Shown one piece after another: positions 1 through 7,519 of a stretch of DNA of 58,993 bases (its first letter is position 1; each line of letters opens with the position of its first letter). The notes beneath the pieces are model-generated. The model had not been told where the DNA came from, did not search any database, and saw only the letters and a list, made by a program, of their open reading frames with translations. This DNA is from an uncultured Eubacterium sp. (lineage in GTDB: Bacteria > Bacillota > Clostridia > Lachnospirales > Lachnospiraceae): NCBI GenBank assembly GCA_948470065.1, contig CAOKNO010000007.1, positions 1 through 58,993 on the forward strand, given 5' to 3'. The translations under genes and the position numbers were made by a program.

Positions 1-1
1 C

Positions 2-190
2 ATCCACGACCTCCGTCACGCGAACGCCTCGCTCCTGATAAACATGGGCATACCAGCGAAAGTGATCTCCGAGCATCTCGACCACTGCGACACCCGGACA
101 ACGGAAAATATCTACGCCCATGTGTTTGCGGAGACGCTGGCGCAGACTTCGGACGCCATCAGCCAGGCACTGGCAGGGGCGGGCGAGTAA
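2..190 (+). CDS. Tyrosine recombinase/integrase, C-terminal end (partial)
   Basis: The frame is open from the window edge to TAA at 188-190 and gives 62 residues. It holds the C-terminal half of a phage/ICE-type tyrosine recombinase catalytic domain: an HDLRH box with the second catalytic arginine, an EHLDH segment in the place of the usual LGH box, and the nucleophile tyrosine in a IYAH context. Such enzymes cut and rejoin att sites to integrate or excise mobile elements. The N-terminus lies outside the window, so the gene may be intact or broken. The tnpV, relaxase and excisionase-like remnants downstream fit an integrated element. Confidence 0.85.
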   Translation: MHDLRHANASLLINMGIPAKVISEHLDHCDTRTTENIYAHVFAETLAQTSDAISQALAGAGE

Positions 191-221
191 GGCACACAGC
201 ATCAGCTTTTTCAGGCACAGA

Positions 222-271
222 AAACACCAGGGTTCCCACACAGGTACAGAATGACGGGAACCTTGGTGTTT
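222..271 (+). terminator. Hairpin after the integrase
   Basis: The two arms AAACACCAGGGTTCCC (222-237) and GGGAACCTTGGTGTTT (256-271) pair over 16 bp with a single wobble. The hairpin begins about 30 bases after the integrase stop. The following tract is only moderately T-rich. A Rho-independent terminator is the simplest reading. Confidence 0.55.
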
Positions 272-377
272 ATTGGTTGTTTAAATCCCCAAAACGAGCC
301 AGTACGAAGTGGAACGAAACACATCTTGTAGTGCCACGAAACCGCATGAAACGGGGATTTTCAGACGATAGGAAACC

Positions 378-728
378 CTATGAATGATTGGAAGTGGTGC
401 TTCTAAAAGTATCCCTATATACCTTAAACATCTCCAAGATTACATAGTTCCTCTTTGTACTTGGTCTGAACATATTGTCAAACTCTCCGTAAACGTCCCA
501 AAAAACCACTAATTCCTGCATCATCTGCCTTGATAGTTTCCTCGATTGTTTCCCTCTGTTAAAAAAGTTGCCGATTAGCCCTCTGGTGCAAGGATATGCG
601 CCCATCCTCTTTTGTATTTCGTCATTACATTTCCCTAATGCCTTTAATACTGCCTGACGTGAGAAATCCCCATTCAAATTCTCCAAAAATAATTCAGATA
701 AATAAGTATTCTTTTTCCTCTTGTCCAC
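378..728 (-). CDS. Hypothetical protein, 116 aa, divergent from the XRE pair
   Basis: I do not recognise this family. The start is GTG at 728, preceded by a strong AGGAGGGTG ribosome binding site. The protein is basic, with a KRKK motif at its N-terminus and no membrane segment or signal peptide. It is transcribed divergently from the XRE gene at 843. A TATAAA-like box lies just inside the shared intergenic palindrome (763-780), so the same operator could control both directions. An accessory protein of the decayed mobile element is plausible, but no function can be assigned. Confidence 0.6.
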   Translation of the reverse strand: MDKRKKNTYLSELFLENLNGDFSRQAVLKALGKCNDEIQKRMGAYPCTRGLIGNFFNRGKQSRKLSRQMMQELVVFWDVYGEFDNMFRPSTKRNYVILEMFKVYRDTFRSTTSNHS

Positions 729-762
729 GGTTCACCCTCCTTAAGTTAATTTATTTTATAGG

Positions 763-780
763 GGTTCCGAATATGGAACC
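763..780. promoter_or_regulatory. Palindromic operator, copy 1
   Basis: GGTTCC-N6-GGAACC lies between the divergent genes at 728 and 843. Its right edge touches the presumed -35 of the rightward XRE gene, and on the minus strand it covers the -35 position of the leftward gene. The same palindrome occurs exactly 300 bp downstream in front of the second XRE paralogue. That spacing makes it a good candidate binding site for the XRE proteins themselves. Confidence 0.65.
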
Positions 781-781
781 T

Positions 782-809
782 TTCGACAACTAAATAATAC
801 TGCAATAAT
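782..809 (+). promoter_or_regulatory. Extended -10 promoter of the first XRE gene
   Basis: A TTCGAC box at 782-787, a 16-base spacer, and TGCAATAAT at 801-809 (extended -10) precede the ATG at 843. The second XRE gene has the equivalent TGCGATAAT at 1101-1109, at the identical distance from its own palindrome. Confidence 0.5.
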
Positions 810-842
810 AAAAGAAAATCAAGAGAAAGAGTTCGATGGATT

Positions 843-1133
843 ATGATAAAGTTTGACAAATTATGGGAAATGGCTAAAGCGAAGGGGATATCAAATAATG
901 CCCTCCATGAAAAATACCATATCAGTAAGGCGCAACTCTCCAGATTGCGTCACAACGAAGGAGTGACCACTTGCACGGTTGACCGTCTTTGCAATCTTCT
1001 GGGATGTGATATTTCCGACATCATGGAACATATACCAGACGATAATTTTTTTAGCCTTTTAAGGTTCCAAATATGGAACCTTATAGCCTGCTTTCTTTCC
1101 TGCGATAATAGAAAAAAAGTAAAGAAGGGCTGA
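843..1133 (+). CDS. Small XRE-family regulator, with read-through C-terminus
   Basis: This is a Cro/CI-type helix-turn-helix protein of the compact one-domain class. Residues 1-70 (MIKFDKLWEMAKAKGI to HIPDDNFF) align almost throughout with the next gene, including the recognition segment ISKAQLSRLR and the DRLCNLLGCDISDIM end. The paralogue stops right after DNFF. Here the frame reads on for 26 residues through the second operator, because a run of T at this point has 7 bases. With 8 T the frame would end at TAG, giving a 70-residue product. A one-base slip in the homopolymer probably created the tail. The likely role is autoregulation and control of the divergent gene through the palindrome at 763-780. 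Confidence 0.8.
   Translation: MIKFDKLWEMAKAKGISNNALHEKYHISKAQLSRLRHNEGVTTCTVDRLCNLLGCDISDIMEHIPDDNFFSLLRFQIWNLIACFLSCDNRKKVKKG
1063..1080. promoter_or_regulatory. Palindromic operator, copy 2
   Basis: A second GGTTCC-N6-GGAACC lies exactly 300 bp after copy 1 and is extended by AA/TT on the flanks. It sits inside the read-through tail of the first XRE gene and 55 bases before the second one. The extended -10 TGCGATAAT follows at 1101-1109. Confidence 0.65.
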
Positions 1134-1134
1134 C

Positions 1135-1347
1135 ATGATTAAGTACGACAAACTATGGGAGACGGCAGAAAAAAGGGGCATCTCAAAATCAATGCTAACG
1201 AAAAAGTATAATGTAAGCAAGGCTCAACTTTACCGTTTAAGATACAATCAGCCGGTAAGCACAAATACGCTTGACCGCCTTTGCAATATTTTAGAGTGCG
1301 ATATTAGCGACATAATGGAACATATACCAGATGATAATTTCTTCTAA
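1135..1347 (+). CDS. Small XRE-family regulator, second tandem copy
   Basis: A 70-residue helix-turn-helix protein, about two-thirds identical to the upstream copy and equal to its first 70 residues in length, so this is probably the ancestral form. The recognition region reads VSKAQLYRLRYNQ. The differences fall in the helices that would contact DNA or partners. The palindrome and extended -10 in front of it are spaced as in copy 1. The gene starts 1 base after the stop of the previous frame, so it may be translationally coupled. A hairpin at 1378-1409 follows. Confidence 0.85.
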   Translation: MIKYDKLWETAEKRGISKSMLTKKYNVSKAQLYRLRYNQPVSTNTLDRLCNILECDISDIMEHIPDDNFF

Positions 1348-1377
1348 ACGGTAAATTTCTTGTTTATAATTATTGAT

Positions 1378-1409
1378 AGGTGGATAAGCATTTTGGGGCT
1401 TATCCGCCT
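1378..1409 (+). terminator. Hairpin after the XRE pair
   Basis: The arms AGGTGGATAAGC and GCTTATCCGCCT pair with one wobble around a short loop, 30 bases after the stop codon. There is no clear T tract after it, so it may be a weak terminator. Confidence 0.45.
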
Positions 1410-1604
1410 TGATTGCTATAAGGCAGAACGGACTTCTGTTGTCTGTTTCATTATGTTATGTAAGTATTTTACAGAGTTTTTTGTTTATCATATTATCTGA
1501 TATTTACATAAGTTATTCGTGAACAACGATAAATATTTCCCTAATATCAGCACAAGATGAAACATTTCTATTGTTTGGCTATATAGTTTTTTAGGATTCA
1601 GAAA

Positions 1605-1633
1605 GAGCAGAGGGTAATTTCTTTCCTCTGCTC
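1605..1633 (-). terminator. Terminator of the tnpV pseudogene
   Basis: The arms GAGCAGAGG and CCTCTGCTC form a perfect 9-bp stem that begins 11 bases past the tnpV stop. A T-rich stretch follows on the minus strand. Confidence 0.6.
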
Positions 1634-1643
1634 AAAACTTTTC

Positions 1644-2016
1644 CTATGTGTAAATGATTTCTTTATTTACAATCTCCCTCGCACAAGCCCTTATGTTGTC
1701 CATTCTTCCTGTCCATTCTAAGGTGTTTTCTTCCTTCAACTGTTCCGTTGCCCTGTGCTTGTTTCATCCCCTCTATAAGGCTTTTAAATCTTTCCTGTGC
1801 TTGTCTATCAATATCGGCAAGGTAAACACCTAGCCTGCCGCTTGTGAGAAGATTAGTGTATGTAATCCTGCGGTACTGCTTCAAATAGTCCAGATACCGT
1901 TGTCCCTATGTGCCTATCGGCTGTTCTTCTTTGATAGGTACAGATAAGCACGCTATTAACTAATCACCTTGAACTTCATATTTGTCGCCTAATTTCTCAA
2001 AAATTGTTTTTGACAT
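1644..2016 (-). pseudogene. tnpV: TnpV-like transposon protein, inactivated
   Basis: TnpV-type proteins are small accessory proteins carried by Clostridial transposons and mobilizable elements; their function is not defined. Reading begins at an ATG at 2016 with a GGAGG site in front (MSKTIFEKLGDKYE...). Two in-frame stops interrupt the N-terminal third. The middle is clear (YRRITYTNLLTSGRLG, YLADIDRQAQERF). A one-base frameshift then moves the conserved end (ENTLEWTGRMDNIRACARE, then EIIYT) into another frame. With these three lesions restored, the length matches a TnpV of about 120 aa. The intact piece from 1884 to 1663 is not a separate gene. Confidence 0.8.
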
Positions 2017-2299
2017 TTTATAATTCCTCCATATGATTTGAATTTGCCTACAATTCAATCATTCTGGCTGATTGCAAAATATAAGGAAAACAACTTCCTC
2101 CATGTCATAAAAACCTTGTAAATAAGTTGTCTAAAATTTTCTTTAGATTGCTTGATTACTTTGCCCAAAGTGCCAGAAGCCAGTCAAGACAAGGGTTTCA
2201 GCCTTTACGGACTTTTAGCATTTTGATAACATTCATTATGGTAGTCCAGACGACTTACACACATAATCTGACACTCTCTGACAAACCCCATTATCCATT
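2017..2299. other. Intergenic stretch in the mobile remnant
   Basis: This region lies between the tnpV pseudogene and the zinc-finger gene. I see no convincing start signal or family motif on either strand. The open frames here lack ribosome binding sites. Confidence 0.4.
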
Positions 2300-2515
2300 T
2301 TATTTTTTCTTATCTTCATTTTTTATCTTGACATAGCACCTTTTACAAATCTTTCCAAATCCATGACCTTTAGGAACAGGCTTTGCACAATTCTTACAAA
2401 ACCATCTTCCACAAAATTCACATTTATCTTCCAAATTCCCTAACGAAAATTTCTTCCTGCAACAGCCACAAAGTGCATATCCGCGCTCATCTAAATCTTT
2501 TGAATTTACTCCCAT
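2300..2515 (-). CDS. Small cysteine-rich zinc-binding protein
   Basis: A 71-residue protein with four cysteine pairs: CGCC near residue 17, CEFC near 32, CKNC near 40 and CKRC near 56. The arrangement resembles a cross-brace zinc finger of FYVE/RING type and predicts two bound Zn ions. A lysine-rich tail follows. No catalytic motif is present, so it is probably a protein- or nucleic-acid-binding adaptor. It lies 18 bases downstream of the gene at 2534-2767 and is probably cotranscribed. The exact family is unknown to me. Confidence 0.6.
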   Translation of the reverse strand: MGVNSKDLDERGYALCGCCRKKFSLGNLEDKCEFCGRWFCKNCAKPVPKGHGFGKICKRCYVKIKNEDKKK

Positions 2516-2533
2516 TATATTTTCCTTTCTTTA

Positions 2534-2767
2534 TTATCTTCTACTTTCAAGTTCATCTTGTAATGCTTTCCTTTTTGCGGCTTTTTTAAATTTATCACCA
2601 CCCGTTTGACCTTTTAAATTTTCAATTTCCCTCTGTAGTCTTTCATCTGACATACATTCATAGCGTTCGCTATTCTTACTATAACTGTCATTATAAGTTT
2701 CTGCACATTCGGTTAATTTTTCTGTCCCCAATTCTACCAAAGAACCTACAATATTCCAAAATCCCAT
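2534..2767 (-). CDS. Hypothetical protein, 77 aa, helical
   Basis: The ATG at 2767 has a strong site (AAAGGAGGAAGAC). The protein begins with a short hydrophobic helix (MGFWNIVGSLVELG) and continues as a charged helical region ending in basic residues (KKAAKRKALQDELESRR). It is the first gene of a two-gene minus-strand unit with the zinc-finger protein. I do not recognise a family. A small accessory protein of the integrated element is the likely origin. Confidence 0.6.
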   Translation of the reverse strand: MGFWNIVGSLVELGTEKLTECAETYNDSYSKNSERYECMSDERLQREIENLKGQTGGDKFKKAAKRKALQDELESRR

Positions 2768-2908
2768 ATGTCTTCCTCCTTTAAATTTACATACATTCTT
2801 TTATATAATGAATCCCTTCACACTGTTTTGCTGCTTTATCAAATCTAATAATCAAACTGTCCTTACTTTATCCCATTTATTTTCCCCTTTCCTCTGTTGT
2901 TTTTATCT

Positions 2909-3058
2909 TATGTTTACATTATATATCTTTTACATAAGTTATTCAAGAGTAATTTTTCCAGTATAATTACCAAAAACTCGGAATCCTGTTTTTTATTCCA
3001 GATTCCAAACACAAGAAGACATAATATGGTACGTTTACGCATACCGGAAATCTTAGAA
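2909..3058 (+). repeat. Duplicated promoter and start of an XRE gene, copy 1
   Basis: About 150 bp match 5673-5820 at roughly 80 percent by eye. The shared part includes a promoter (TTATTC at 2939-2944, 17-base spacer, TATAAT at 2962-2967), the leader, and the first codons of the XRE gene at 5789 (MVRLRIPEILE). After 3058 the similarity ends abruptly, so the copy is a truncated gene start. Confidence 0.75.
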
Positions 3059-3188
3059 TGCCACAGCCGATGCTTAACACTGCGATTTCCAAATCTTTCA
3101 TTGCGTCCACCTCTTCCATCGTGTGTTGGTTTGCTAGATTTATGGTTCCCTGCATTTCTATGACTGTACTGTTCTCGGTTTTACACAT
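2967..3188 (-). CDS. Small ORF with altered C-terminus
   Basis: The ATG at 3188 follows a good AAAGGAGGG site. The first 43 residues (from MCKTENSTVIEMQG on) look like a genuine small protein rich in charged residues. From about 3058 downward the frame enters the duplicated XRE leader in antisense, so the last 30 residues are probably not original. The gene was likely truncated when that segment was inserted. No family is recognised. Confidence 0.3.
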   Translation of the reverse strand: MCKTENSTVIEMQGTINLANQHTMEEVDAMKDLEIAVLSIGCGILRFPVCVNVPYYVFLCLESGIKNRIPSFW

Positions 3189-3356
3189 CCCTCCTTTCTG
3201 GACATAAGAACAGCAGGGAGTTTTTATCCTCCCTGCCTGGTATAGTTTCATTATTATGATATGTAACTGAATTTTTGGGTTCTTCAAATTTCTATAATTA
3301 TCCTACCCTATATATACTTATTATATGATTCCATCCATGGGCATAACACCGACAAG

Positions 3357-5123
3357 TCACTGTATCAGACTATATTTTGCATTTGTCATGTCATCAAATA
3401 GTCTGCTATCCATTCCCGTAAATTCACCAGAAGATACTGCCGTCACCTCGGTTTCACTATCCCAGGTTAGTGTAACAATAATTCCTTCATATTCTTCTGC
3501 TACTTGTATAGTCCTGTCATCTATTTTAAACCCATACAAATTAATCCCGTTTAGCCGTGGCTCTGTTAAAAATTCCACTCCGACTTCATCACCCTCATAA
3601 TAAATAAGTTTCATTAATGCCTGATGTCCTTCAAATAGTTCATTATTTACATATGTGCCTGATGGTATAATAAAGCCATCTGAATCTTGTTCATCTCCTA
3701 TATTATTCACCTCACTTTCTAGCCCTTCAATTAATTCTATATTCTTCTTTTCGAAATCATTAAATACCACATCCATGTTAAACTCTTCTGACGGAACCGA
3801 ACCTTTATACCATGACATATTGCTAAAATATTGCCTTAATTCTTCGTCATTGAATATATAGCCATGCCTTGCAAAGATTTCATTTCTTGCAATTCTGAGC
3901 TTATCCACCCCCACGCTTCTTACTTCTTCTTCAGAAAGATATCGATTGCCACTGTCAGCAAAAATATATTCCTGATTGTCTGAGACCTCATTGTCTAAAA
4001 CCTCGCCATCCGGCTCCCCACCTTTTTCACCTGTTTTATCCTCTCCATCCTCCAGTACAATAATAACTGCCTCTATATATGGTGTACCTCCTATATCTTC
4101 TCCGCCATATCTTCCTGCCACATACCCATAATCACCCGACATTACATTGCCAATAACGTTTCCTTGCGAATCAACAGCTTTCCCATCATATACAATTTTT
4201 ATAATTCCACTATCTGTAAACCAATCCAATACAATAGAACCAGCTAATATATTAAATTTTCCTTCCATTTTTATATCTTTACCTATATATTCTTCTGCAT
4301 TCCTAGCTAATTGCTCCCCAGTAACTTCCTCACAATTATTAAGATACTCTTCCATGGAAATATTTTCTTCCACGGAAGAGTTATCTTCTGAACTATTGCT
4401 CTGTTCTGAAAAATCCAGTGTTTCATCTATATTTTCCTGCATCACCTGTTCATCTTTCTGATTATGCATACTCTGTTCCCTTAAGTAAAATCCGAAAGAC
4501 ATTGTTGCTGCCACAATACTAAACATTATTTTAGTTAATGTCGCTTCTCTTTTAAGCCATTTTTGTTGCTCTATCTTTTTCAAGTTATTCTTTTCAATTT
4601 CAGTTGGAGAATAATCTAATTCTTTTAAAAATTCAGATGCATCTGCTTTCTGACAAATAGGTATTTTAATCACCATTCCTGAATGTAATTTAATCCTTAT
4701 ATGTCTAGATATCATGATTCTGATACTATACAAAACTGCAAATATACTTAATCCATAAGTAATGAGCATCAATACTCCAAACACCGCAAGACGGAAAAAA
4801 TCTGATGCTTTCCAAATTGGCAGTAATGGTAAGTCTATGCTTTCCACATCATTTTTACAAAACTGCTTCTCAGAAGATGGCTTACCAGGTTTAAATACTT
4901 TTATTTTGTTACCCTCCAGCTTTACATTTGTATGTATCCCTATCTTTTGACCTCCATCTTCACCCCCTGCATCTTCACTCTTCCCATTTCTTCTTATTCC
5001 AATAAAATGATATTCTTTAGCCATAGAATTCATATTTTCTTCCGTTTCTTCAGGCTTAATACCACAATTAGGACAGATTTTCCATCCTTTCTGCATTTCT
5101 TTTCCACAGTTCGTACAAACCAT
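3357..5123 (-). CDS. Zinc-ribbon membrane protein with C-terminal YARHG domain
   Basis: 588 aa with a strong site (AAGGAGAAAG). Residues 3-20 form a CxxC...CxxC zinc ribbon (C3, C6, C17, C20). About residues 100-145 contain a long hydrophobic stretch, probably a membrane hairpin or pair. A second membrane segment near residue 200 (IMFSIVAATMSFGFYL) is followed by an acidic, serine-rich linker. A middle domain around residues 265-365 may be an OB-like fold. The YARHG domain lies near 415-485 (RIARNEIFARHGYIF, then WYKG). The layout predicts a cytoplasmic zinc ribbon anchored to an extracellular YARHG module, found in Clostridial surface proteins of unknown function. It lies between the two duplicated XRE leader segments. 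Confidence 0.75.
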   Translation of the reverse strand: MVCTNCGKEMQKGWKICPNCGIKPEETEENMNSMAKEYHFIGIRRNGKSEDAGGEDGGQKIGIHTNVKLEGNKIKVFKPGKPSSEKQFCKNDVESIDLPLLPIWKASDFFRLAVFGVLMLITYGLSIFAVLYSIRIMISRHIRIKLHSGMVIKIPICQKADASEFLKELDYSPTEIEKNNLKKIEQQKWLKREATLTKIMFSIVAATMSFGFYLREQSMHNQKDEQVMQENIDETLDFSEQSNSSEDNSSVEENISMEEYLNNCEEVTGEQLARNAEEYIGKDIKMEGKFNILAGSIVLDWFTDSGIIKIVYDGKAVDSQGNVIGNVMSGDYGYVAGRYGGEDIGGTPYIEAVIIVLEDGEDKTGEKGGEPDGEVLDNEVSDNQEYIFADSGNRYLSEEEVRSVGVDKLRIARNEIFARHGYIFNDEELRQYFSNMSWYKGSVPSEEFNMDVVFNDFEKKNIELIEGLESEVNNIGDEQDSDGFIIPSGTYVNNELFEGHQALMKLIYYEGDEVGVEFLTEPRLNGINLYGFKIDDRTIQVAEEYEGIIVTLTWDSETEVTAVSSGEFTGMDSRLFDDMTNAKYSLIQ

Positions 5124-5672
5124 TATTCTTTCTCCTTCTATACTCTGCTCTCTGTTCTTTTAATTTCATAAATTTGGATTCTAAATATAACAAATTTTAT
5201 TTCATTTTTTATTTTCCAGTACATGACCATTTTTATTTCATTGTCATAGACTATACTTCTTTGAAATAAACATATTCCTCTAATATTTTAATAAATATCA
5301 TTTCTTACACTAATGCTCAAGGTATTAATATCAACCCTAAAAGCCATGCTGCAATAAGTCTTTCCATAAATAAGCCTTTTCTGTTTCTATCCAAATTTCA
5401 TTTGCATAAATAGTCTTTCTAATTAGCCAAGCACTCCGCGATTAAGTATACCATATCAGTAATATTATCATTTATCCTCCTCCATTCTTTCTAAAATAAT
5501 TGAATTGCCCCAACTTTCGTCCATATCTTGCTAAAATTTCTACTGCCTCCATATATCTGTCTCAGCCTGTTTCTGATTTCTCCACTTATTTTAACAGACG
5601 CCTTAGACATATCCTGCCATTCTGTAAATTTTCCTCCCTTCTTTTTTCGTATTTTATCATTTTTTGTCATCT
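5124..5672. other. AT-rich intergenic region
   Basis: About 550 bp upstream of the zinc-ribbon gene and before the second leader copy. No protein family, RNA gene or strong hairpin is visible. Its left end must contain the promoter of the minus-strand gene at 5123. Confidence 0.4.
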
Positions 5673-5820
5673 GATGTCTACATTATATATTCTATACATC
5701 AGTTATTCAAGAGTAATTTTTCCAGTATAATTACCAAAAACTCAGAACCTGGATTTTATCCCAGTTTCTGGACTCAGGGAGGCATATCATGGTACGTTTA
5801 CGCATACTGGAAATTTTAGA
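5673..5820 (+). repeat. Duplicated promoter and start of an XRE gene, copy 2
   Basis: The counterpart of 2909-3058. It contains TTATTC at 5703-5708, a 17-base spacer and TATAAT at 5726-5731, then a GGGAGG site and the ATG of the intact XRE gene. It is the functional copy. Confidence 0.75.
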
Positions 5821-6022
5821 AGAACAGAACCACTCCAAATACTGGCTCTTCAAGCAGATGGACTTAAGCTACCAGAACTTCAACCGCATGGTCACGAACC
5901 AGACCAAATCCATCCGCTTTGAGAACCTCGACACGCTCAGCAACCTTTTAGGCTGCACGGTTGGCGACCTGTTTGAAAAAACCAATGCGCCTGATAGTGA
6001 ACAGACAGGAGGGATATCTTAA
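5789..6022 (+). CDS. Small XRE-family transcriptional regulator
   Basis: A 77-residue Cro/CI-type helix-turn-helix protein. The HTH covers residues 8-60, with helix 2-3 around KYWLFKQMDLSYQNFNRMV and the family-typical end (LDTLSNLLGCTVGDLFE). The ATG at 5789 is preceded by CAGGGAGGC. A perfect promoter-like pair lies upstream. It is probably an autoregulated repressor of the mobile region. A hairpin overlaps its stop codon. Confidence 0.85.
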   Translation: MVRLRILEILEEQNHSKYWLFKQMDLSYQNFNRMVTNQTKSIRFENLDTLSNLLGCTVGDLFEKTNAPDSEQTGGIS

Positions 6023-6042
6023 AAAGATTTCCCAAGATATCC
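6012..6042 (+). terminator. Hairpin overlapping the XRE stop
   Basis: GGATATCTT and AAGATATCC form a perfect 9-bp stem spanning the stop codon. No T tract follows, so it could equally affect mRNA stability. Confidence 0.45.
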
Positions 6043-6075
6043 TAACCGTTTCCTATGTATTTCTATACACAAGCT

Positions 6076-6336
6076 TCAGTCCTCCGTAAACCCATCCCGC
6101 ATACATTCTGCAAACAGCCAGGACGCATACCGGAATCCCTTTACGAAGCCATCCTCTTGTGCGGCACAGGCAATGAAATATAGGGTGTCCCTGCACTCTT
6201 CACGCTCCTGCCCTTCCAGTTTCTCCATCCCTTTGAGCATATTCAGGATTTCTTGTTCTACTTCTTTCCCAATCCTCCCTTTCCCTCCATGCTTCTGCAG
6301 CAGGCTGTTATAAATGTCCCGAATCCTTCCGTCCAT
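6076..6336 (-). CDS. Small helical protein, DUF6809-like
   Basis: 86 aa from the ATG at 6336, which has AGAGGGAAAGG just in front. The longer open frame up to 6645 has no start signal and overlaps a relaxase relic, so I reject it. The sequence MDGRIRDIYNSLLQKHGG followed by a predicted helical bundle and a GFRYASWLFAECM end resembles small Lachnospiraceae proteins of the DUF6809 type. Function unknown. Confidence 0.55.
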   Translation of the reverse strand: MDGRIRDIYNSLLQKHGGKGRIGKEVEQEILNMLKGMEKLEGQEREECRDTLYFIACAAQEDGFVKGFRYASWLFAECMRDGFTED

Positions 6337-6497
6337 ATCCTTTCCCTCTCTTTCCGCGCCTCTCCTGGCGCATCCTTTCCTTAAATTATAGTTTCTGGCA
6401 TAGAAAAGAACTGGGATGCTACTGTCCCAGTTCCCTGCCAATGCCAATCTTACAATACCAGCCACAGATACTGCATTCCCCAGTATGAAAACACATT

Positions 6498-6734
6498 TTA
6501 TTTTTCTGCTACAATCCCTACTTTCCTTAATACGGCTTCCTGCCGTTTCTTTTCTGGCAGGCTTGCAGCATAGCGGTTCCATACCAGCACATCTGCATAT
6601 TGCTTCATTTCCTCCAAATCCCCCTGTCCTTTCCCACATGCGCACCCATTTTCATAAGACGTTGTATTTACATTGAAATGGATATGCAGGCTGTCCGTAT
6701 CGGTATGTATCCCGAATACCACCTGCCATCCCAT
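6498..6734 (-). pseudogene. Relaxase/mobilization nuclease fragment
   Basis: A 78-residue open piece carrying the metal-binding core of a MobA/VirD2-type relaxase: WQVVFGIHTDTDSLHIHFNV, where HxHxF-type histidines bind the divalent ion, followed by a NTTSYENG segment. Relaxases nick oriT to start DNA transfer. Intact members are several hundred residues long. Both the N-terminal catalytic tyrosine region and the C-terminus are missing here, so it is a relic of a mobilizable element. Confidence 0.7.
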
Positions 6735-7171
6735 ATAATTTTTTTACCCTCCTTACATCGAAACTCAACTTTAACATCCTTCTTTCCCACCTTCCATAAT
6801 TTTCTTTTAACGGATGTTTCCGTTAGTTACCCTTCCTTACCAGTCCTTTGCTTCCATTATTTTTTATCTGTAAACGATTTCATTATCTATAATATTTCTA
6901 TTGCCCTATAGAATATTTGTCCATACATATATTTCCCTGTTATCTTCTAAATTCTATATATAGTGTTATCTTTCCTTTCTTTTATATTGTTAGGATTTAT
7001 TCCAATCTGTTCTTCTTTAACTGTTTTTATCTGAAAGGAACAAATGCCAGATGCATTTTTCCTTATAGTAACAAGATTACAGAAATGTCGGACAATTTAT
7101 CAGGAATGATATAAGATTAACAACAGAACTAACAATAGAATAAACCGTTATAAAAGATTGGAGGAATCCCC
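6735..7171. other. AT-rich intergenic region before the excisionase-like gene
   Basis: No coding frame with a start signal is seen. An inverted repeat AAATGC/GCATTT occurs at 7042-7058. The right end carries the leader and ribosome binding site (TTGGAGGAATCCCC) of the gene at 7172. Confidence 0.4.
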
Positions 7172-7357
7172 ATGTACCAGAATGACCTTTCAGATTTGAT
7201 AACCGTAGAAGAGCTTTGCGAACTGCTTTTCATTGGGAAGAATGCCGCATACAAACTGTTAAACACAGGGGAGGTAAAAGCGTTCCGTATTGGCAGGGTC
7301 TGGAAAATCCCCAGGGAAGCCGTGTGCGAATATGTCAGGCAGAAAAGCCGCCTATAA
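7172..7357 (+). CDS. Excisionase-family (winged HTH) DNA-binding protein
   Basis: 61 aa with a strong site (GGAGG). The whole protein is one MerR-like winged helix: LITVEELCELLFIGKNAAYK, then KLLNTGEVKAFRIGRVWKIP and REAVCEYV. This is the standard pattern of Xis/AlpA-like helix_turn_helix_17 proteins, which bind arm sites next to att sites and steer integrase toward excision. The integrase C-terminus at the left edge and the 11-bp repeat array at 9467 fit that role. It could also be an independent small regulator. Confidence 0.8.
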   Translation: MYQNDLSDLITVEELCELLFIGKNAAYKLLNTGEVKAFRIGRVWKIPREAVCEYVRQKSRL

Positions 7358-7388
7358 CAATCACCAGGAAAATCTCTGAGAATAGGAA

Positions 7389-7419
7389 AATCCCCGGAAG
7401 GTTTTCTCTTCCAGGGATT
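7389..7419 (+). terminator. Terminator of the excisionase-like gene
   Basis: AATCCCCGGAAG and CTTCCAGGGATT pair over 12 positions with one wobble. The hairpin sits 32 bases after the stop. Only a moderate pyrimidine tract follows. Confidence 0.5.
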
Positions 7420-7467
7420 CCCCGATTTAAAATTACACATATTTTCTATTTGGGAATTATTCCATTG

Positions 7468-7489
7468 GGATTCTGGGCTTCCAGAATCC
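7468..7489. terminator. Perfect hairpin between convergent genes
   Basis: GGATTCTGG, loop GCTT, CCAGAATCC. It lies between the convergent excisionase-like gene and the Rpn gene. No long T tract is present on either strand. Confidence 0.4.
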
Positions 7490-7519
7490 TTGGTATTGCG
7501 TCTGGGATATCACAAAAAG

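Noticed and set aside
281-360. AAATCCCC/GGGGATTT inverted pair as an att site or tRNA end
   Set aside because: The arms are only 8 bp and 62 bases apart, and no second copy or matching lysS sequence was found.
6337-6645. Upstream half of the 189-aa frame at 6076-6645
   Set aside because: It lacks a start signal and overlaps the relaxase relic; the ATG at 6336 has a proper site.
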